Source: Uliginosibacterium flavum (lineage in GTDB: Bacteria > Pseudomonadota > Gammaproteobacteria > Burkholderiales > Rhodocyclaceae). Taken from it: a DNA stretch of 64,000 nucleotides. The translations under genes were made by a program, and so were the position numbers. The stretch is taken from the NCBI RefSeq assembly GCF_040566545.1, contig NZ_JBEWZI010000003.1:186001-250000 (forward strand). The letters run 5' to 3'. Below, one piece after another: positions 25,788 through 34,405 of this stretch; position 1 is the first letter of the stretch, and every line of letters begins with the position of its first letter. The notes below the pieces were generated by a model. It was not told the DNA's origin and ran no database searches. It saw only the letters and a program-made list of their open reading frames with translations.

Positions 25788-26156
25788 TTAGCCGCCCGCA
25801 CGCTTTACGTTATATCCCAGCGCCTTGAGCTTGGTGATCACCGCGTCGCAGTGATCGCCCTGCACCTCGATCACGCCGTCCTTGGTGGTGCCACCGGTGC
25901 CACAGGCAGCCTTGAGCGTCTTGCCCAGCGCGGCGAGCGCGGTGGCGTCCAGCGGCACGCCCTTGATCACGGTGACACACTTGCCGCCACGGCTCTTGGT
26001 GTCGCGCGACACGCGCACCACGCCATCGCCGCTCGGTGAGGGCGCCTGCTTGCAGATGCAGGCATCGACGGGCCGGCGGCAGCCGGGACAGGTGCGGCCA
26101 AGTTCGGTGGAATATACGAGGCCGCCGGAGGCGTTTTTCGGTTTCATGCTGGCCAT
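25788..26156 (-). CDS. Sui1/YciH-type translation initiation factor
   Basis: A 122-residue protein of the bacterial SUI1 (eIF1-like) family. The N-terminal LVYSTELGRTCPGCRRPVDACIC has cysteines typical of the YciH type. The SUI1 fold follows with VIKGVPLDATALAALGKTLK, KAACGTGGTTKDGVIEVQGDH and KALGYNVKRAGG at the C-terminus. Eukaryotic eIF1 checks start-codon choice; bacterial YciH can affect initiation fidelity, with a less clear role. The ATG at 26156 is used (MASMKPKN); an ATG three codons later is possible. The stop codon lies in a GGCGGTTTAGCCGCC palindrome. A palindromic repeat is on the upstream side. Confidence 0.92.
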   Translation of the reverse strand: MASMKPKNASGGLVYSTELGRTCPGCRRPVDACICKQAPSPSGDGVVRVSRDTKSRGGKCVTVIKGVPLDATALAALGKTLKAACGTGGTTKDGVIEVQGDHCDAVITKLKALGYNVKRAGG

Positions 26157-26193
26157 GCTGATCGTCTATCGAAGCGTGATTTGTTTAAAAATG

Positions 26194-26273
26194 ACCTGCC
26201 TGAAGAGCCGCACTGGGCGGGCTTGTTCAGACAGGCATGCTGGAGATGTCCGCCCCGCGCGGCTCTCCGCGCC
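26194..26273. repeat. Palindromic intergenic repeat, copy E
   Basis: The clearest two-unit copy. Unit 1 pairs CCTGCCTGAAGAGCC with GGGCTTGTTCAGACAGG; unit 2 runs from ATGCTGGAGATGTCCGCC to CGCGCGGCTCTCCGCG. It ends 6 bp before the stop codon of the gene at 26280. Confidence 0.85.
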
Positions 26274-26279
26274 GGCAAA

Positions 26280-26606
26280 TCAAGCTTGCCACACACCGTA
26301 ACCGGCCTCGCGCAGCGCTATCCCCAGCTCGACTTCCATTTCCGCCGCCGCATGATACGGCATCGGGTTGTAGCATTCATACAGCGCGGGCAGCAGGCGC
26401 AGGCCGTGCTCGGTGACGTAGCGGTTGGCGCGGATGCCAGCCTTGTGCTTGTCGAAACGCTCGTCGGGGCGCAGCCCGGTCATACCCACGTACACGCAGG
26501 GCTTGCCGGGCTGGTAGTCAGGATTGGCCTTCATGAAGCGCGGCTCCAGCAGCACGTCCCAGGACAGCTCGATGACATAGACGTGATGATGATGCCGCTT
26601 GGCCAT
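26280..26606 (-). CDS. GIY-YIG-like small protein
   Basis: A 108-residue protein whose layout recalls the GIY-YIG nuclease fold: an N-terminal VYVIEL strand and a second strand CVYVGMTGLRPDERFDKHKAG with a conserved-looking Arg, followed by a C-terminal AAAEMEVELGIALREAGYGVW helix with a Glu. The first motif is VYV rather than GIY and there is a 20-residue insertion between the two strands, so catalytic competence is uncertain. The N-terminus has four consecutive His (MAKRHHHHVYV). The ATG at 26606 is 4 bp after the ligase stop codon, suggesting coupling. Identification is tentative. Confidence 0.6.
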   Translation of the reverse strand: MAKRHHHHVYVIELSWDVLLEPRFMKANPDYQPGKPCVYVGMTGLRPDERFDKHKAGIRANRYVTEHGLRLLPALYECYNPMPYHAAAEMEVELGIALREAGYGVWQA

Positions 26607-26610
26607 CTGC

Positions 26611-28263
26611 TTAAACGCTGACGCGTGCCTCGCGCATCGCGCGCTTGTTGACCTTGCCGACACTGGTCTTGGACAGCGCCTTGACGAATTGCACCTGCAG
26701 CAGCACGCCGTGACGCGAGATGCCGGTGGTTTCGATCAGGTGCGCGGCGAAGTTGCGGATCGCGTGCTCGGTGACCTTGCCATCGAAATCCGGCTTGAGC
26801 ACCACCAGCGCCAGCGGGCGCTCGCCCCACTTCGGATCGGGAATGCCGATCACCGCGACTTCGTGCACGGCCTCGTGCTTGGCGAGCACGTCTTCCAGCG
26901 CCAGCGAGGAGGTCCATTCGCCGGCCGTCTTGATCACGTCCTTGATGCGGTCGGTGATCTTGAGGAAGCCGCGCGCGTCGATGTGGCCGATGTCAGCGGT
27001 ATGCAGATAGCCGCCTTCCCACAGGGCTTCGGCGGCTTCGGGCGCCTTCAGGTAGCCCTGCGTCAGCCAGGGCGTGCGCACCACGACTTCACCAGTGGCG
27101 ATACCATCGTGCGCCACGTCATCCATTTCAGCATCGACGATGCGCAGGTCGACCAAGGGCATTGGCCGGCCGGTCTTGGCGCGCAAGACCGCCTGGTCTT
27201 CAGGAGACAAATCGAGATCGGCCGTGTTCAGGTTGGCCAGCGTCAGCACCGGGCACGTCTCGGACATGCCGTAACCGGTAAACAGATCGATGCCGCGCTT
27301 CATCGCGGCCAGCGCCTGCACCTGCGGCATGACCGAGCCGCCGATGATTACCTTCCAGCCCTTGAAGTCAATTTCGGCCGCGAGCGGATGGGTCAGCAGC
27401 ATGTGCATGATGGTTGGCACGCAATGCGAGTAAGTGACTTTCTCGTCGCGAATCAGCCGCAGCAGGCTCTCCGGCAGATATTTGCCGGGATAGACCTGAC
27501 GCAGACCGAGCATCGTGGCCAGATACGGGAAGCCCCAGGCATGCACATGGAACATCGGCGTGATCGGCATGTACACGTCTTCGCGATGCATGCGCCCCTG
27601 CCCCGGCGCGGTGCCCAGCGAGGAAGCCAGCGACAGGGTATGCAGCACCAGCTGGCGGTGGCTGAAATACACGCCCTTCGGATCGCCCGTGGTGCCGGTG
27701 GTGTAGAAGGTGGTGGCCTGCGCGTTCTCGTCAAAATCCGGGAAATCGTAATCCGGCGCAGCGGCAGCGAGCATCGCCTCGTATTCCGTTGCCAGCGCGA
27801 CCGGCGCTTCGTGCGGATGAGACTCGTCGCTGATCAAGACGAAATGCCGCACAGTCGTCAGGCGATCGGCAATCTGAGCCAGCAACGGGAAGAACTCGCT
27901 GTTGATCAGCAGCACATCGGCCTGTGCATGGTTCAGCGTGTACAGGATCTGCTCGGCCGACAGGCGCACATTCACGGTCTGCAGGATCGCGCCCATCATC
28001 GGCACGCCGAAAAAACATTCGAGGTAACGGTGACTGTCCCAGTCCATCACCGCCACGGTCTGGCCGGCGTCCACGCCCAGCGCGGCGAGGCCGCTGGCCA
28101 GGCGCCCGATGCGTTCGCGCAGGGTGCGGTAACTGTAGCGGATGCGGCCCTGATAGCTGATCTCCTGATCCGGCGCGGTCGCCAGTGAGGCGTGCAACAG
28201 ACTTTTGATCAGCAAGGGGTATGTGTAGGCCGACGGCGTGGCCTGAATGAGCTTGACGGGCAT
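26611..28263 (-). CDS. Fatty-acid/acyl-CoA ligase (AMP-forming)
   Basis: A 550-residue ANL-superfamily enzyme that activates a carboxylic acid with ATP and joins it to CoA. The P-loop-like motif is TTFYTTGTTGDPKGVYFSHR (about residues 190-209), the second core motif is TGYGMSETCPVLTLANL, and the C-terminal hinge and catalytic Lys region is ITDRIKDVIKTAGEWTSSLA with the final Lys in KTSVGKVNKRAMR. The sequence is closest in style to medium/long-chain fatty acid and methylthiopropionate ligases (AlkK/DmdB-like); substrate length cannot be told. The start MPVKLIQATPSAYTYPLLIK fits that group. Cytosolic or membrane-peripheral. Confidence 0.9.
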   Translation of the reverse strand: MPVKLIQATPSAYTYPLLIKSLLHASLATAPDQEISYQGRIRYSYRTLRERIGRLASGLAALGVDAGQTVAVMDWDSHRYLECFFGVPMMGAILQTVNVRLSAEQILYTLNHAQADVLLINSEFFPLLAQIADRLTTVRHFVLISDESHPHEAPVALATEYEAMLAAAAPDYDFPDFDENAQATTFYTTGTTGDPKGVYFSHRQLVLHTLSLASSLGTAPGQGRMHREDVYMPITPMFHVHAWGFPYLATMLGLRQVYPGKYLPESLLRLIRDEKVTYSHCVPTIMHMLLTHPLAAEIDFKGWKVIIGGSVMPQVQALAAMKRGIDLFTGYGMSETCPVLTLANLNTADLDLSPEDQAVLRAKTGRPMPLVDLRIVDAEMDDVAHDGIATGEVVVRTPWLTQGYLKAPEAAEALWEGGYLHTADIGHIDARGFLKITDRIKDVIKTAGEWTSSLALEDVLAKHEAVHEVAVIGIPDPKWGERPLALVVLKPDFDGKVTEHAIRNFAAHLIETTGISRHGVLLQVQFVKALSKTSVGKVNKRAMREARVSV

Positions 28264-28453
28264 GGTTTTGTCTCGTGGATTATTGGTCTGTGCGTCTTGC
28301 GCTGCGCGAGTTTAACCCGCGCAAGCGCGGCCAGTCAGCGGCGTATGGGCGCTGTGTAGTGAAAAGCGTGACAACCGTCACAAGGGCAGTTTTATCCTGA
28401 TGGAACAAGACGCCAGCAGATACTAGGCTGGAGTCATCCACCGGCAGAGCACC

Positions 28454-28891
28454 ATGAACAACTCCGTCCAGCATCGCGATCGCGCCTATCTGCGCCATCC
28501 TTCAGAAATGCCCATCCACATCCATTGCGAAGGTCAGCTCGGGCGCAGCCTGCGCAGTCTGCGCGACGTGAGTCAGGGCGGGCTGGCCTGCCGCTCTGCT
28601 GAACCGCTGGAAGTTGGCAGCGAAGTCTCGGTGGAAATCCCGGTCGGCACACGTCCCTTCCGCGCACGCGGTGCCGTGGTGTGGTGCCGCCACGCCCACT
28701 CCTGCTACGAACTGGGCATCCAGTTCGTAGCCCACGAAGACGCTTACGCGGTGCGCATGGTTGAGCAGCTCTGCTACATCGAACGCTACCGGCGCGAAAC
28801 GCTCGACAAGGAAGGCCGCGAACTGGACAGCACGCAAGCTGCCATGGAGTGGATCAGCAAATACGCGGCGAGTTTCCCGCATATCGAGTAG
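28454..28891 (+). CDS. PilZ-domain c-di-GMP-binding protein
   Basis: A 145-residue protein with a PilZ domain over about residues 8-105. The RxxxR motif is RAYLR (about 10-14) and the (D/N)xSxxG motif is DVSQGG at about residues 38-43; both are needed to bind c-di-GMP. The C-terminal tail (about 110-145) is a helix (YIERYRRETLDKEGRELDS) without known function. Effector proteins of this type transmit c-di-GMP levels to motility, pili or exopolysaccharide. It is a stand-alone gene on the plus strand, divergent from the acyl-CoA ligase. The window also encodes two GGDEF/EAL proteins that could supply the signal. Confidence 0.87.
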   Translation: MNNSVQHRDRAYLRHPSEMPIHIHCEGQLGRSLRSLRDVSQGGLACRSAEPLEVGSEVSVEIPVGTRPFRARGAVVWCRHAHSCYELGIQFVAHEDAYAVRMVEQLCYIERYRRETLDKEGRELDSTQAAMEWISKYAASFPHIE

Positions 28892-28892
28892 C

Positions 28893-28971
28893 ACACCGAA
28901 GAGCCGCACCAGGCGGATCTCTTCGGGCATGCCAGCTGAAGAGCCAATCTGCGCGCGGCTCTTCAGACAGC
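28893..28971. repeat. Palindromic intergenic repeat, copy F
   Basis: Starts with ACACCGAAGAGCCGC, then a second unit with a perfect stem CTGAAGAGCC (28936-28945) / GGCTCTTCAG (28957-28966). It lies between two converging stop codons: 2 bp after pilZ-type gene and 9 bp before glmU's stop. Confidence 0.85.
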
Positions 28972-28979
28972 CCTCACCA

Positions 28980-30344
28980 TCACTCCTTTTTGACTTTCAC
29001 CGGCCGCACCCAGCCCGTCAGACTGAGCTGGCGCGTGCGTGAGATTGTCAGCGCGTCCGCCGGCGCATCCTGCGTCAGGGTTGTACCGGCGCCAATCGTG
29101 GCGCCCTTGCCGACACACACCGGCGCGACCAGCTGCGCATCCGAACCGATGAAGGCGTCGTCCTCAATGATTGTGCGGAACTTGTTGGCGCCATCGTAGT
29201 TGCAGGTGATCACACCAGCGCCCACATTGACGCGGCTGCCGATGGTGGCGTCGCCCAGATAGGTGAGGTGATTGGCCTTGGAATGGGCGGCGATCTGGCA
29301 ATTTTTGACTTCGACGAAGTTGCCGATATGCACGTCTTCGGCCAGCACGGTGCCGGGGCGCAGACGCGCGTAGGGGCCGAGCACGCCAGCGGCACCGATC
29401 TCGGCGGATTCGAAATGGCAGAAGGGCTTGATCACGCTGTCGGCGCCGACCTTGACGTCTTTCAGTACGCAATGCGCGCCGATCTTCACGCCATCGGCCA
29501 GTTCGACACGGCCTTCGAACACGCAACCGACGTCGATCTCCACGTCACGCCCGCAGATCAGCTCGCCGCGAATGTCGATGCGCGTCGGGTCAAGCAGGGT
29601 CACGCCGGCTTCGAGCAGAGCATCGGCCTGATTGCGTTGATGGATGCGCTCCAGTTCGGCGAGCTGGGCCTTGTTGTTGACGCCCAGGACTTCCCATTCG
29701 TGCGCCGGTTGCTGCGTGACGACCTCGACGCCTTCGGCCACGGCCATGGCGATCACGTCGGTCAGGTAGAACTCGCCCTGAGCATTGTTGTTCTGCAAAC
29801 GCCCCAACCAGGCGCGCAATAAACTGCCCGGCGCGCACAGGATGCCGGTATTAACTTCCCGAATGGCCTTTTCAGCAGCACTGGCATCTTTCTCTTCTAC
29901 GATGGAAGCGACACGCCCCTCAAGGTCTCGCACGATCCGGCCGTAACCTTTTGGGTCGGCCAGCTTCACGGTCAGCAAAGCCATGCGGGAGCTTCCTGCC
30001 GCCTCCACCAGATCGCGCAAAGTCTGCGCGCGGATCAGCGGCACATCGCCATAGAGCACCAGCACCGCACCTTCGTCGCCCAGCCAGGGCATGGCTTGCT
30101 GCACAGCGTGACCGGTGCCCAGTTGTTGTGCCTGCTCAGCCCACGCGATATCCGGGGCGTCGAGCGCGGCGCGCACCTGATCACCGCCGTGGCCGTACAC
30201 CACACATAACGTCCGGGGCCCGAGCTTGCGCGACGTTGTCAGCACATGGCCGAGCATGGCTTGGCCAGCAATCGGTTGCAGCACCTTGGGCAGGCGTGAA
30301 TTCATACGTTTGCCCTGACCCGCAGCGAGAATCGTGATTTGCAT
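28980..30344 (-). CDS. glmU: Bifunctional N-acetylglucosamine-1-phosphate uridyltransferase / glucosamine-1-phosphate acetyltransferase
   Basis: A 454-residue GlmU that makes UDP-GlcNAc for peptidoglycan and LPS. The N-terminal uridyltransferase domain starts MQITILAAGQGKRMNSRLPK with the nucleotide-binding loop, and has LVLYGDVPLI with the metal Asp. The C-terminal left-handed beta-helix acetyltransferase domain (about 250-440) shows hexapeptide-type repeats and the motifs HIGNFVEVKNCQI, KANHLTYLGDATIG and NYDGANKFRT. The open frame runs upstream, but ATG 30344 is the family start. Divergent from the MaoC-Pta gene. Confidence 0.96.
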   Translation of the reverse strand: MQITILAAGQGKRMNSRLPKVLQPIAGQAMLGHVLTTSRKLGPRTLCVVYGHGGDQVRAALDAPDIAWAEQAQQLGTGHAVQQAMPWLGDEGAVLVLYGDVPLIRAQTLRDLVEAAGSSRMALLTVKLADPKGYGRIVRDLEGRVASIVEEKDASAAEKAIREVNTGILCAPGSLLRAWLGRLQNNNAQGEFYLTDVIAMAVAEGVEVVTQQPAHEWEVLGVNNKAQLAELERIHQRNQADALLEAGVTLLDPTRIDIRGELICGRDVEIDVGCVFEGRVELADGVKIGAHCVLKDVKVGADSVIKPFCHFESAEIGAAGVLGPYARLRPGTVLAEDVHIGNFVEVKNCQIAAHSKANHLTYLGDATIGSRVNVGAGVITCNYDGANKFRTIIEDDAFIGSDAQLVAPVCVGKGATIGAGTTLTQDAPADALTISRTRQLSLTGWVRPVKVKKE

Positions 30345-30528
30345 GTTTGTACAGGATTGATGGGTGGTTAGCGCCGCCGCAACGCGAAGGCACAGAAGCA
30401 GGAATTCTAGCATCCGGGGGTGACAAGGCTGTTTTGCGGCGGCGCGACATAATTCCCGACTCAATTTGATGATTGTCACCAAAAGGGCAGGTTTCGATAG
30501 TTATTATTGATACAAGAGGAGCAAGGCC

Positions 30529-31947
30529 ATGGACATCACCGATTCCCCGCTCGAAACGCTGCAGAACATCACTTACGACGAAATCAAGGTCGGCGATAGC
30601 GCTACCCTGAACCGCACCGTGCGTCGAGAGGACATCCAGCTTTTCGCCGTAGTCTCCGGCGACGTCAATCCTTCACATCTGGACGATCAGTACGCGAAGG
30701 AAAGTGAGTTCGGTGAGGTCACGGCGCATGGCATGCTCTCCGGCGCGATGATCTCGGCGCTGCTCGGCAACCAGTTCCCCGGCCCCGGCACCACCTACGT
30801 CAGCCAGAGTTTGCGTTTCAACGCCCTCGTTCATATCGACGACACGCTGTCAGTCAAACTGGTCTGCACCCAGAAAATCCCCGATAAAAAGCAGCTGCTT
30901 ATCGCCTGCACGGTGACCAATCAGGATGATGTACTGGTGGTGGAAGGCGAAGCCATCGTGGCTGCGCCGACGGTGCGCATCCGCCGCACCCGCGCCACCC
31001 TGCCCGAAGTAACCATCACTGACCAGCAGCGCCGTTACGATGAACTGCTGGCGCAAAGCGAAGGCTTGCCCGCCATCAAGGTCGCCGTCGCCCACCCCTG
31101 CGACGCGGAATCCCTCAAAGGCGCACTGCAAGCCATGCACGAAGGCCTGATCATCCCGATCCTGATCGGCCCGCTGGCTAAAATGCGCAAGGCTGCGGAA
31201 ATGATCGGCGAGAGCCTGGATGGCTGCCAGTTGATCGACACCGAGCACAGCGTCGAATCCGCCGAACGCGCCGTGGCCTTGGCCAAGGCCGGCGAGGTGG
31301 ACGCCTTGATGAAGGGCAGCCTGCACACCGATGAGTTGATGAGCCAGGTGGTCAACAAGATTACCGGTATCCGCACCGCACGCCGCATCAGCCACTGCTT
31401 TGTGGCCGATGTGCCACGCTACCCGCGCACCCTGCTGATTACCGACGCCGGCATCAACATCCAGCCCGAACTGGCGGACATGGTCGATATCGTGCAGAAC
31501 GCCATTGATCTGGCCCATGCCATCAATATCCCGAAGCCACGCGTAGCGCTGCTCTCGGCGGTGGAAACCATCAACCCGAAGATCCCGTCCACCCTGATCG
31601 CTGCGGCACTGTGCAAGATGGCGGACCGTGGCCAGATCAAGGGCGGTATCCTTGATGGCCCGCTGGCCTTCGACAATGCCATTTCGCCCTTCGCGGCTCG
31701 CACCAAAGGCATTACCTCGGAAGTAGCTGGTTGCGCCGACATTCTGGTGGTGCCGGATCTGGAATCGGGCAATATGCTTGCCAAACAACTTGAATACCTT
31801 GCCGGCGCCTTATTGGCTGGTGTTGTGCTGGGCGCTCGCGTGCCCATTGTTTTAACCAGTCGCGCAGATCGGGCCGAAGCCCGCGCCGCGTCCTGCGCTG
31901 TCGTCAAACGTCTTGTAGCCCACCGCCTTGCAGCGGTATCCCTTTAA
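30529..31947 (+). CDS. MaoC-like hydratase fused to phosphate acetyltransferase
   Basis: A 472-residue fusion. The N-terminal part (about residues 12-155) is a MaoC/R-specific enoyl-CoA hydratase hot-dog domain with the dyad motif SGDVNPSHLDDQYA (Asp45, His50) and HGMLSGAMISALLG. The C-terminal part (about 170-470) is a phosphate acetyl/butyryltransferase domain with EGLIIPILIGPLAKM, DALMKGSLHTDELM and KGGILDGPLAFDNAISP. It would convert acetyl-CoA and phosphate to acetyl phosphate; the hydratase part may feed or draw on 3-hydroxyacyl-CoA (fatty acid or polyhydroxyalkanoate) pools. AGAGGAG is 11 nt before the ATG at 30529. ackA follows after 23 bp, so the pair forms an acetate operon. Confidence 0.92.
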   Translation: MDITDSPLETLQNITYDEIKVGDSATLNRTVRREDIQLFAVVSGDVNPSHLDDQYAKESEFGEVTAHGMLSGAMISALLGNQFPGPGTTYVSQSLRFNALVHIDDTLSVKLVCTQKIPDKKQLLIACTVTNQDDVLVVEGEAIVAAPTVRIRRTRATLPEVTITDQQRRYDELLAQSEGLPAIKVAVAHPCDAESLKGALQAMHEGLIIPILIGPLAKMRKAAEMIGESLDGCQLIDTEHSVESAERAVALAKAGEVDALMKGSLHTDELMSQVVNKITGIRTARRISHCFVADVPRYPRTLLITDAGINIQPELADMVDIVQNAIDLAHAINIPKPRVALLSAVETINPKIPSTLIAAALCKMADRGQIKGGILDGPLAFDNAISPFAARTKGITSEVAGCADILVVPDLESGNMLAKQLEYLAGALLAGVVLGARVPIVLTSRADRAEARAASCAVVKRLVAHRLAAVSL

Positions 31948-31970
31948 GTCCGCAAAAGAAAGAGATCGAA

Positions 31971-33164
31971 ATGAAGTCCCTCCTGATCATCAACGCCGGC
32001 TCCTCCAGCCTCAAGTTTGCTGTCTTCAACCTGCCACTGGTTAAGGACGCGCCTTCGGTCTACCGTGGCCAGATCGACGGCATCGGCGCCAACACCCAGT
32101 TCGTCGCCAAGGACATCGACGGCAAGACGCTGCTCGACACCATCATCAAGTCGCCCGAAGGCACCGATCTGGAAGCGCAACAAGAACTGGCGCTGACCAC
32201 CCTGCTCAGCTGGATTGAAGAACAGAAGGTGGAGCTGGCAGCCGTTGGCCACCGCGTGCTGCAAGGTGGCGAAAAATACAGTGCCCCGGTCGTCGTCACG
32301 CCGGAAGTGTTCAAGGTGCTCGAAACCTTCATCCCGCTGGGCCCGCTGCATCAGCCGCACAACCTGCGCCCGATTCGCGTACTGGCCGCCAAGTACCCGA
32401 ACCTGCCGCAAGTCGCCTGTTTCGACACGGCCTTCCACCGCACCCAGCCCTGGCAAGCCCAGACTTACGCCATCCCGCGCAAGATCACGGCCGAAGGCGT
32501 CAAGCGCTACGGATTCCATGGCTCGTCCTACGATTACATCTCCCGTCAGCTGCCTGAAGTGATCGGTGACAAGTCGCACGGCAGCGTCATCATCGCCCAC
32601 ATGGGCAACGGCGCTTCGATGGCCGCCCTGCACGATTGCAAGTGTGTAGCCACTTCGATGGGTTTTACCGCCATCGAAGGCCTGATGATGGGCACCCGCA
32701 CCGGCTCCATCGACCCGGGCGTGCTGCTGTACATGATGGATACCCACGGCTACGGCCCGAAGGAAATCTCCAACTTTCTGTACAAAGAATCGGGCCTGCT
32801 CGGCGTTTCCGGCATCAGTCAGGATTGCCGCACCCTTGAAGCGTCCGACGCGCCGGAAGCCAAAGAAGCGCTGGAACTGTTCTGCTACCGCGCAGCCCGC
32901 GAAATCGGCTCGCTGATGATGGCGGCCGGCGGCCTGGAAGCTTTGGTGTTCACCGGCGGCATCGGCGAAAACTCGCAATTCGTCCGCAACAAGGTCGTTG
33001 GCTACCTTGAATGGATGGGCGCCAAGATCGACCCGGAACTGAACAAGATCCGCGGTAAGGCCCATTGCATCAGCACCGCAGATTCAAAGATCACTCTGGC
33101 CGTAATCCCCACCAACGAAGAGTGGATGATCGCGCACCACACGACCTCCTTGTTGGGCCTGTAA
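31971..33164 (+). CDS. ackA: Acetate kinase
   Basis: A 397-residue enzyme that converts acetyl phosphate and ADP to acetate and ATP (or the reverse). The N-terminal LLIINAGSSSLKFAVF is ASKHA phosphate motif 1. GHRVLQGGEKYSAP, AHMGNGASMAALHDCKC and FTGGIGENSQFVRNKV are the substrate and adenosine motifs. The length fits AckA (about 400). It is downstream partner of the MaoC-Pta fusion in the acetyl-CoA to acetate route. The start ATG at 31971 follows AAGAGATCGAA. A strong terminator follows 18 bp after the stop. Confidence 0.96.
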   Translation: MKSLLIINAGSSSLKFAVFNLPLVKDAPSVYRGQIDGIGANTQFVAKDIDGKTLLDTIIKSPEGTDLEAQQELALTTLLSWIEEQKVELAAVGHRVLQGGEKYSAPVVVTPEVFKVLETFIPLGPLHQPHNLRPIRVLAAKYPNLPQVACFDTAFHRTQPWQAQTYAIPRKITAEGVKRYGFHGSSYDYISRQLPEVIGDKSHGSVIIAHMGNGASMAALHDCKCVATSMGFTAIEGLMMGTRTGSIDPGVLLYMMDTHGYGPKEISNFLYKESGLLGVSGISQDCRTLEASDAPEAKEALELFCYRAAREIGSLMMAAGGLEALVFTGGIGENSQFVRNKVVGYLEWMGAKIDPELNKIRGKAHCISTADSKITLAVIPTNEEWMIAHHTTSLLGL

Positions 33165-33182
33165 GCCAGATTTAGCCGCACA

Positions 33183-33213
33183 AGAAAAGGCCATCCCCGT
33201 GATGGCCTTTTCT
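33183..33213 (+). terminator. Intrinsic terminator after ackA
   Basis: AGAAAAGGCCATC pairs with GATGGCCTTTTCT across loop CCCGT, T-rich on the plus strand. Ends the pta-ackA transcript. Confidence 0.9.
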
Positions 33214-33294
33214 ATTTGCGCACAGCAGAAGCACTCACAGAAGTGCCGCTCTGCAAACCTCTCCCTGTAAGCAAACTTCCTCAAGAAGATCAGC

Positions 33295-34338
33295 ATGGAA
33301 CACAAAATCATCAGTTTCGGCGAAGTCCTGCTCCGCCTCACGCCGCCCGGCTATCTCAAACTGTCGCAAACCAACAGCTTTGCCGCCACCTTCGGCGGCA
33401 GCGAAACCAACTGCGCCGTATCACTGGCTCACTTCGGCCTGAAGAGTGAATTCGTCACGCGTTTCCCGAAAAATGACATCGCCGACGCCTGCCTGGCCGA
33501 ACTACGCTCACACGGCATCGAAACCGGCAACATCGTCTTCGGAGGCGAGCGCCTCGGCCTCTATTACTACGAAAATCCAGCCTCGCAACGCATCTCCAAG
33601 GTCGTATACGACCGTGCGAACTCATCCTTCGCCACGCTCAAACCGGGCATGATCGACTGGGAAAAAATTCTCAAGACGGCTACCTGGCTTCACTGGTCCG
33701 GCATCGGTCCGGGCCTGACACAGGACATCGCCGACGCCACCCTGGAAGCCATTCAGATCGCAAAGAAGCTCGGGCTGACCGTGTCCTGCGACCTGAACTA
33801 TCGCAAGAACCTGTGGCAATACGGCAAATCGGCCCAGGAAGTCATGCGGCCCATGCTCGACCTGACCGACGTCCTCTTTGGCACCGGCAGCGAATACAAG
33901 GTGGTATACGGGGTCGACCCAGTGCCCTTCAAGGCGCGCAGCGCGGATGAAGCCATCGAACTCGATCGCTATCAGCGCTTCTTCGAGGAGACAAATGCCA
34001 AGGCGGGTGGCAACAAGAAGCTCTTCCTGGCACTACGCAACACACTGGACGCCAACCACCATATCTTCACGGGCCTGGTATATGCTGGCGGCAAGATGAT
34101 CAAGGCCCGCACCCATGCCATCGAGCACGTCGTGGATTGTGTCGGCGTCGGCGATGCTTTCGCGGCCGGCATGATCTATGGCTTGATCCACTATCCCGGT
34201 GATGACGCCTCGGCCTTGGAGTTCGCAGTGGCGGCCGGCACGCTCAAGAACACCATCTACGGTGACTTCAACCTCGTTTCCGCAGAGGAAGTGGTGGCCT
34301 TGATGCAAAGCACGGGCGGCGAAAGCATCTCGCGCTGA
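33295..34338 (+). CDS. PfkB-family sugar kinase (2-dehydro-3-deoxygluconokinase-like)
   Basis: A 347-residue ribokinase-fold kinase. The N-terminal KIISFGEVLLRLTPPGYLKL and FAATFGGSETNCAVSLAHFG bind the sugar; the C-terminal VGVGDAFAAGMIYGL, at about residue 283, holds the catalytic Asp and anion hole of PfkB kinases. The order of motifs and the GE-x-x-x-R-L-x-P opening are close to 2-keto-3-deoxygluconate kinases (KdgK), which feed the Entner-Doudoroff or pectin/uronate pathways, but no other sugar catabolic gene is adjacent. Start ATG 33295 follows AAGAAGATCAGC. Confidence 0.87.
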   Translation: MEHKIISFGEVLLRLTPPGYLKLSQTNSFAATFGGSETNCAVSLAHFGLKSEFVTRFPKNDIADACLAELRSHGIETGNIVFGGERLGLYYYENPASQRISKVVYDRANSSFATLKPGMIDWEKILKTATWLHWSGIGPGLTQDIADATLEAIQIAKKLGLTVSCDLNYRKNLWQYGKSAQEVMRPMLDLTDVLFGTGSEYKVVYGVDPVPFKARSADEAIELDRYQRFFEETNAKAGGNKKLFLALRNTLDANHHIFTGLVYAGGKMIKARTHAIEHVVDCVGVGDAFAAGMIYGLIHYPGDDASALEFAVAAGTLKNTIYGDFNLVSAEEVVALMQSTGGESISR

Positions 34339-34351
34339 GACAAGCAGGCAT

Positions 34352-34380
34352 GAAAAAGGCGGCTCGTAGCCGCCTTCATT
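34352..34380. terminator. Bidirectional intrinsic terminator between sugar kinase and hemerythrin genes
   Basis: AAAAAGGCGGC pairs with GCCGCCTT around loop TCGTA; it lies 14 bp after the kinase stop and 26 bp after the converging hemerythrin stop codon. The T-run is short on the plus strand but the A-run serves the minus strand. Confidence 0.8.
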
Positions 34381-34405
34381 CACTCACCGCAGCCCGGTTC
34401 CCGCG

